The translations under genes and the position numbers were made by a program. Source: Sphingopyxis sp. (GTDB lineage: Bacteria > Pseudomonadota > Alphaproteobacteria > Sphingomonadales > Sphingomonadaceae). Taken from it: a DNA stretch of 64,000 nt. The notes under the pieces are model-generated. The model was not told where the DNA came from. It did no database searches and worked only from the letters and a program-made list of their open reading frames with translations. Positions 60,318 to 64,000 of the stretch are shown piece after piece. The stretch is from contig PNNB01000050.1 in assembly GCA_013823985.1 (NCBI GenBank), positions 1 to 64,000 of the forward strand, given 5' to 3'. Each line of letters starts with the position of its first letter. Within the stretch, counting starts at the first letter, position 1.

Positions 60318-60628
60318 TGACGGGTTTCCTTTGCCACTTCTTGTTTCGCCTGTTCCGCTATTTCTTCGGCCTTTTTGATTTCCATTTTCTTCTTACGGCT
60401 GATCAAAAACTGCCAAACGCCGAAAAGATTGATGAGCAATAATACCGCATTTTGTATCGCAAGCGGCGTGCCATCTTCTGCGGTAAGGCCTGAATACACC
60501 CATAAGCACGACACGAATGAAAACAGGAGAAAACCCGTTCCGGTAACCCGCCGGCTATAATCGGCTGCCACCATTGTCGCCGCTAAAATAGTGCCGACTG
60601 CCGCGATCCATTCGATAGGGCCGTTCAT
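60314..60628 (-). CDS. Small three-helix membrane protein (SemiSWEET-like appearance)
   Basis: This 104-residue protein has three predicted helices (about 8-24, 31-48, 60-76) and a charged Lys/Glu-rich coiled tail. Length and three-helix layout recall SemiSWEET-type transporters or small holin-like proteins, but no signature residues settle it. It overlaps both neighbours by 4 bases (ATGA at each end), so it is translated with the acyl-CoA dehydrogenase upstream and puuD downstream. Confidence 0.65.
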   Translation of the reverse strand: MNGPIEWIAAVGTILAATMVAADYSRRVTGTGFLLFSFVSCLWVYSGLTAEDGTPLAIQNAVLLLINLFGVWQFLISRKKKMEIKKAEEIAEQAKQEVAKETRQ

Positions 60629-61791
60629 GCCGCGCCGATAAGCTCGCGCCCGATCAGCATACGCCGAATTTCGTTGGTTCCAGCACCAATATCAAGCAGC
60701 TTTGCGTCGCGGAACAGACGTTCCACCGGCCAGTCCTTTGTGTAGCCTGCGCCGCCTAGAGCCTGAATGGCTTCTCCAGCCACCTTTACCGCATTTTCCG
60801 AGGCGAGCAGAATGACTCCGGCCGCGTCAAAACGTGTCGTTTGGCCAGCATCACAGGCACGAGCAACCGCATATGTGTAGGCACGTGCGGAGTTAAGCGC
60901 CACATACATGTCTGCAACTTTCCCTTGCATCAACTGAAACGCGCCGATTGGTTTGCCGAACTGCTTACGTTCGCGCACGAACGGCAACACAACATCAAGA
61001 CATGCTTGCATGATTCCAAGTTGCAATCCTGCAAGGACCACACGTTCGTAATCCAGCCCGGACATCAGAACGCCCACTCCCCCATGCAGTGGTCCGATTA
61101 TCTGTTCTTCGCTGACAAAACAGTCGTTGAAAACCAATTCAGCCGTCGGCGATCCGCGCATGCCCATTTTATCGATCTTCTGACCGATGGAAAAACCATC
61201 CATTCCCTTTTCGATGAGAAACGCAGTGATACCGCGCGAGCCGGCTTCCGGTGATGTCTTCGCATAGACAACAAGCGTGTCGGCGTAGGGTGCGTTGGTG
61301 ATCCAGAATTTGGTACCGTTCAAAACATAGCCACCTTGAACAGCATCTGCCTTTAACTTCATGGAGACGACATCCGACCCGGCACCTGCCTCGGACATCG
61401 CTAGACTGCCGACATGTTCACCCGATATTAGTTTGGGCAGATATTTAGCTTTCTGTTCGGGCGAAGCCCACCGCCGAATCTGGTTCACGCACAGGTTGGA
61501 ATGCGCCCCATAGGACAATCCGATGGATGCAGATGCGCGGCTGACTTCTTCGACCGCAACGACATGCTCCAGATAGCCGAGTCCGAGGCCACCATCCTCT
61601 TCCTCGACCGTAAGTCCGTGTAGACCAAGGTCGCCCATTGCCGTCCAAAGTTCATCACGGGGAAACCAGTCATTGGCGTCTATTTTGGCGGCCAAGGGTG
61701 CAATTTTGTCGGTAGCAAAACGCTGTGTTGTGTCGCGGATCATCTCGGCATTTTCGCCGAGGGCAAAATCTAGATTCATATGTGTTGTCAT
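60625..61791 (-). CDS. ivd: Isovaleryl-CoA dehydrogenase-like acyl-CoA dehydrogenase
   Basis: This 388-residue FAD enzyme has the acyl-CoA dehydrogenase signatures SLAMSEAGAGSDV and QALGGAGYTKDWPVERLFRDAKL. The catalytic Glu in the GLDYERVVLAG position, rather than near the C-terminus, is a mark of isovaleryl-CoA dehydrogenases. It acts in leucine breakdown, passing electrons to ETF. It is the first gene of a coupled minus-strand set with the small membrane protein and puuD. Confidence 0.88.
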   Translation of the reverse strand: MTTHMNLDFALGENAEMIRDTTQRFATDKIAPLAAKIDANDWFPRDELWTAMGDLGLHGLTVEEEDGGLGLGYLEHVVAVEEVSRASASIGLSYGAHSNLCVNQIRRWASPEQKAKYLPKLISGEHVGSLAMSEAGAGSDVVSMKLKADAVQGGYVLNGTKFWITNAPYADTLVVYAKTSPEAGSRGITAFLIEKGMDGFSIGQKIDKMGMRGSPTAELVFNDCFVSEEQIIGPLHGGVGVLMSGLDYERVVLAGLQLGIMQACLDVVLPFVRERKQFGKPIGAFQLMQGKVADMYVALNSARAYTYAVARACDAGQTTRFDAAGVILLASENAVKVAGEAIQALGGAGYTKDWPVERLFRDAKLLDIGAGTNEIRRMLIGRELIGAA

Positions 61792-61897
61792 GCCGATGTC
61801 CTGCCATCTATTTGGCTGTTCCGCAAGCTTAGGGCTGGCAATTCGGCTGCCATCTGCCTACCGCTTGTTCAACGAATGGGAATAAGGATGCGGTTAA

Positions 61898-63136
61898 ATG
61901 CAGCATTATGACGTGTTGATTGTCGGCGGTGGCCATAGTGGCGCACAGGCGGCAATTGCGCTGCGCCAGGCGAAGTTCGAAGGTAGCGTGGCCATCATCG
62001 GAGATGAAGCAGAATATCCCTATGAACGCCCGCCGCTGTCCAAGGATTATTTTGCAGGCGATAAGGCATTTGAGCGCATTTTGATCCGTCCGCCCGCATT
62101 CTGGGCAGAGCGTTCCATCGATATGCTCATGGGCAGGCGCGTCGAAAGCGTTGATCCAGTCGCGCACAAGGTCGCATTTTCTGATGGCGAACTGGTGGGT
62201 TATGGCCAGCTGGTTTGGGCTGCTGGTGGCGCGCCGCGTCGGTTGCTGTGTGAAGGATCACAATTGGCCGGCGTTCACGTCGTCCGGAACAAGTCCGACG
62301 TTGATGCCATGATCGGCGAGCTGGACGATGTTGCTCGCATTGCGATCATCGGGGGCGGCTATATCGGTCTTGAGGCAGCGGCTGTGTTGCGAAAGATGGG
62401 TAAGGAAGTGGTGGTCCTCGAAGCAATGGATCGCGTTCTTGCTCGTGTCGCGGGAGAAGAATTGTCGCGCTTTTTCGAAGGGGAGCATCGCGCCCATGGT
62501 GTCGACATAAGATTGGGCGTAACCGTCGACTCGTTGACGGGTGACGATCATGTGGAGGGTGTCCAACTCGGCGATGGCGACGTTATTGCAGCGCAAATGG
62601 TCATTGTTGGAATTGGCATCATTCCGGCGGTCGCTGCTCTTTTGAATGCCGGTGCTGCGGGTGGCGCAGGGGTGGATGTCGACGAATATTGCCGCACTTC
62701 GCTCCCCGATATCTATGCAATCGGCGACTGTGCCGCGCATGCCAACAGCTTTGCCGGTGGTGTGATTATGCGTGTGGAATCCGTGCAAAATGCGAATGAT
62801 ATGGCGAATGCTGTGGCTAAGAGCATTACGGGCGAATTGACTGCTTATCACTCTGTGCCGTGGTTCTGGTCGAACCAATATGATTTGCGCCTGCAAACCG
62901 TGGGACTTTCAGTTGGTTATGACGATTATGTCGTACGGGGCGATCCCGCAACGCGCAGTTTTTCTGTAATTTACCTGAAGAGCGGTAAAGTCATCGCCCT
63001 GGATTGCGTCAACATGACCAAGGATTATGTTCAGGGCAAAGCGTTGGTGACCGAGGGATTGCGCCTTACTAAAGAGCAATTGGCCGACACTTCCCTTACA
63101 CTGAAAGAGTTGAGTGCAGGCACGGCCAGCATCTGA
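61898..63136 (+). CDS. FAD-dependent ferredoxin-reductase-like oxidoreductase
   Basis: This 412-residue protein has an N-terminal FAD Rossmann motif ([21 protein letters not shown]), a second NAD-binding motif ([21 protein letters not shown]) and the [11 protein letters not shown] block before the C-terminal reductase domain. This is the plan of ferredoxin or rubredoxin reductases that serve oxygenases and P450s. The partner is not nearby. It is divergent from the ivd gene with about 105 bases between the starts. Confidence 0.88.
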   Translation: MQHYDVLIVGGGHSGAQAAIALRQAKFEGSVAIIGDEAEYPYERPPLSKDYFAGDKAFERILIRPPAFWAERSIDMLMGRRVESVDPVAHKVAFSDGELVGYGQLVWAAGGAPRRLLCEGSQLAGVHVVRNKSDVDAMIGELDDVARIAIIGGGYIGLEAAAVLRKMGKEVVVLEAMDRVLARVAGEELSRFFEGEHRAHGVDIRLGVTVDSLTGDDHVEGVQLGDGDVIAAQMVIVGIGIIPAVAALLNAGAAGGAGVDVDEYCRTSLPDIYAIGDCAAHANSFAGGVIMRVESVQNANDMANAVAKSITGELTAYHSVPWFWSNQYDLRLQTVGLSVGYDDYVVRGDPATRSFSVIYLKSGKVIALDCVNMTKDYVQGKALVTEGLRLTKEQLADTSLTLKELSAGTASI

Positions 63137-63139
63137 AAT

Positions 63140-64000
63140 TTGCCCCACGAGAAAATTCCCCTGACGGCCATTCTTGGTCCCACCAATACCGGCAAAACGC
63201 ACCTCGCCGTTGAGCGGTTGTGTGCCCATTCAAGTGGCATGATCGGTTTTCCATTGCGCTTGTTGGCGCGGGAAATTTATGACCGTATTGTCGCGATCAA
63301 AGGCGTCAATCAGGTCGCGTTGATAACAGGCGAAGAGCGAATCGAGCCGCCTCAAGCGCGCTGGTATTGCTGCACCGTTGAATCCATGCCGATCCAAAAG
63401 GATTTTGCATTTGTCGCTGTGGACGAGGCGCAACTGGGTGCGGATCCCGAGCGCGGTCACATATTTACCGATCGAATTCTGCATGCCCGCGGGCGTGAGG
63501 AAACGATGATATTGGGATCGGAAAGCCTGCGTCCGCTTATCCGAATGCTTGTGCCGGAAGCTGAAATCATTTCGCGCCCTCGTTTCTCGACCTTAAGCTA
63601 TGCGGGAGCCAAGAAGCTTTCCCGATTGCCGAAACGCTCGGCAATTGTCGCATTTTCCATTGAGCAGGTATATGCCGTCGCGGAAACGCTCCGCCGAATG
63701 CGTGGTGGCGCAGCGGTGGTCATGGGAGCACTCAGCCCGCGTACACGCAACGCGCAGGTTGCTATGTTCCAGTCGGGCGAGGTCGACTATCTGGTTGCTA
63801 CGGATGCTATTGGTATGGGGCTTAACCTCGATGTGTCCCACGTTGCTTTTGCCAGTTTGTCGAAATTTGACGGAGCACGCCGAAGGCGGCTGACGGTTGC
63901 GGAAATGGCGCAAATTGCAGGTCGCGCCGGCCGCCATCAAAGGGATGGAAGCTTCGGTACATTGGTTGGCGAAGGAAGTGAGTTTTCGCCCGAAGAAGTG
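63140..64000 (+). CDS. SUV3-like superfamily 2 RNA helicase (partial, runs off window)
   Basis: A frame open from about 63140 (TTG start proposed; nearest in-frame start after the previous stop) to the window end gives at least 287 residues. Walker A is LGPTNTGKTHLA near the start, FVAVDEAQLGADPERGHIFTDRIL gives the DEAQ/H-like box, and VATDAIGMGLNLDVSHVAF and QIAGRAGRH fit motifs V and VI. This is the SUV3/YpR-type helicase common in alphaproteobacteria. The start 3 bases after the oxidoreductase stop suggests co-transcription. The C-terminus is missing. Confidence 0.85.
   Translation, partial: MPHEKIPLTAILGPTNTGKTHLAVERLCAHSSGMIGFPLRLLAREIYDRIVAIKGVNQVALITGEERIEPPQARWYCCTVESMPIQKDFAFVAVDEAQLGADPERGHIFTDRILHARGREETMILGSESLRPLIRMLVPEAEIISRPRFSTLSYAGAKKLSRLPKRSAIVAFSIEQVYAVAETLRRMRGGAAVVMGALSPRTRNAQVAMFQSGEVDYLVATDAIGMGLNLDVSHVAFASLSKFDGARRRRLTVAEMAQIAGRAGRHQRDGSFGTLVGEGSEFSPEEV

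Overview
The window looks like a chromosomal segment of an alphaproteobacterium of the order Sphingomonadales. The evidence is the gene style and content: a DUF6456 protein, an NDUFS4-like complex I accessory subunit, yajC-secD-secF beside a tRNA-Pro gene, short intergenic palindromes around GTCACCCTGAA, and an EIVVTAK-type motif. The genus cannot be fixed from sequence reading alone.

The left 28.7 kb is mobile DNA. Positions 1-3166 hold a minus-strand type IV secretion operon (virB1-virB2-virB3-virB4, the last cut by the window edge). An intact IS3-family element (3396-4710, 3-bp target duplication), an Lrp/AsnC regulator and an intact IS66-family element (5387-6746, 8-bp target duplication) follow. 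From 7424 to 28689 lies a 21-kb genomic island bounded by a 45-bp direct repeat that is the 3' part of tRNA-Pro(GGG). The intact tRNA is at the right end. The island carries a tyrosine integrase, a HigBA-like toxin-antitoxin pair, a serine recombinase followed by two ParB/RepB-like genes with no ParA, an ArdC-like antirestriction protein, a defence operon and a mobilisation module. The defence operon contains two N6-adenine methylase proteins, a GIY-YIG-helicase and the Kiwa pair kwaA-kwaB. The mobilisation module contains a MobF relaxase, a TraD/TrwB coupling protein, a small accessory protein and a palindrome-rich oriT candidate. The island has no type IV secretion genes of its own; the virB operon lies just outside its left att copy.

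The right 35 kb (28.7-64 kb) is ordinary core genome. It holds the Sec accessory genes yajC-secD-secF, a glycosyltransferase, a DNA-binding regulator, an ABC-F ATPase, a D-amino acid aminotransferase, a PepSY-like protein with a two-component system, chorismate mutase, a long-chain polyprenyl diphosphate synthase, HrpB helicase and a complex I subunit. These are followed by a LemA/TPM/Nudix cluster, mscL, a cyclopropane fatty acid synthase and a serine hydrolase. A polyamine locus comes next: a complete Pot-type ABC importer, an SpuC-like putrescine aminotransferase and a PuuD-like hydrolase. The window ends with an isovaleryl-CoA-type dehydrogenase, an FAD-dependent ferredoxin-reductase-like protein and the start of a SUV3-like helicase.

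The parts most worth following up are the combined restriction plus Kiwa operon on a mobilisable island, the recombinase-ParB-ParB cassette, the palindromic oriT candidate, and the tRNA att copies that differ by a compensated T-stem base pair.
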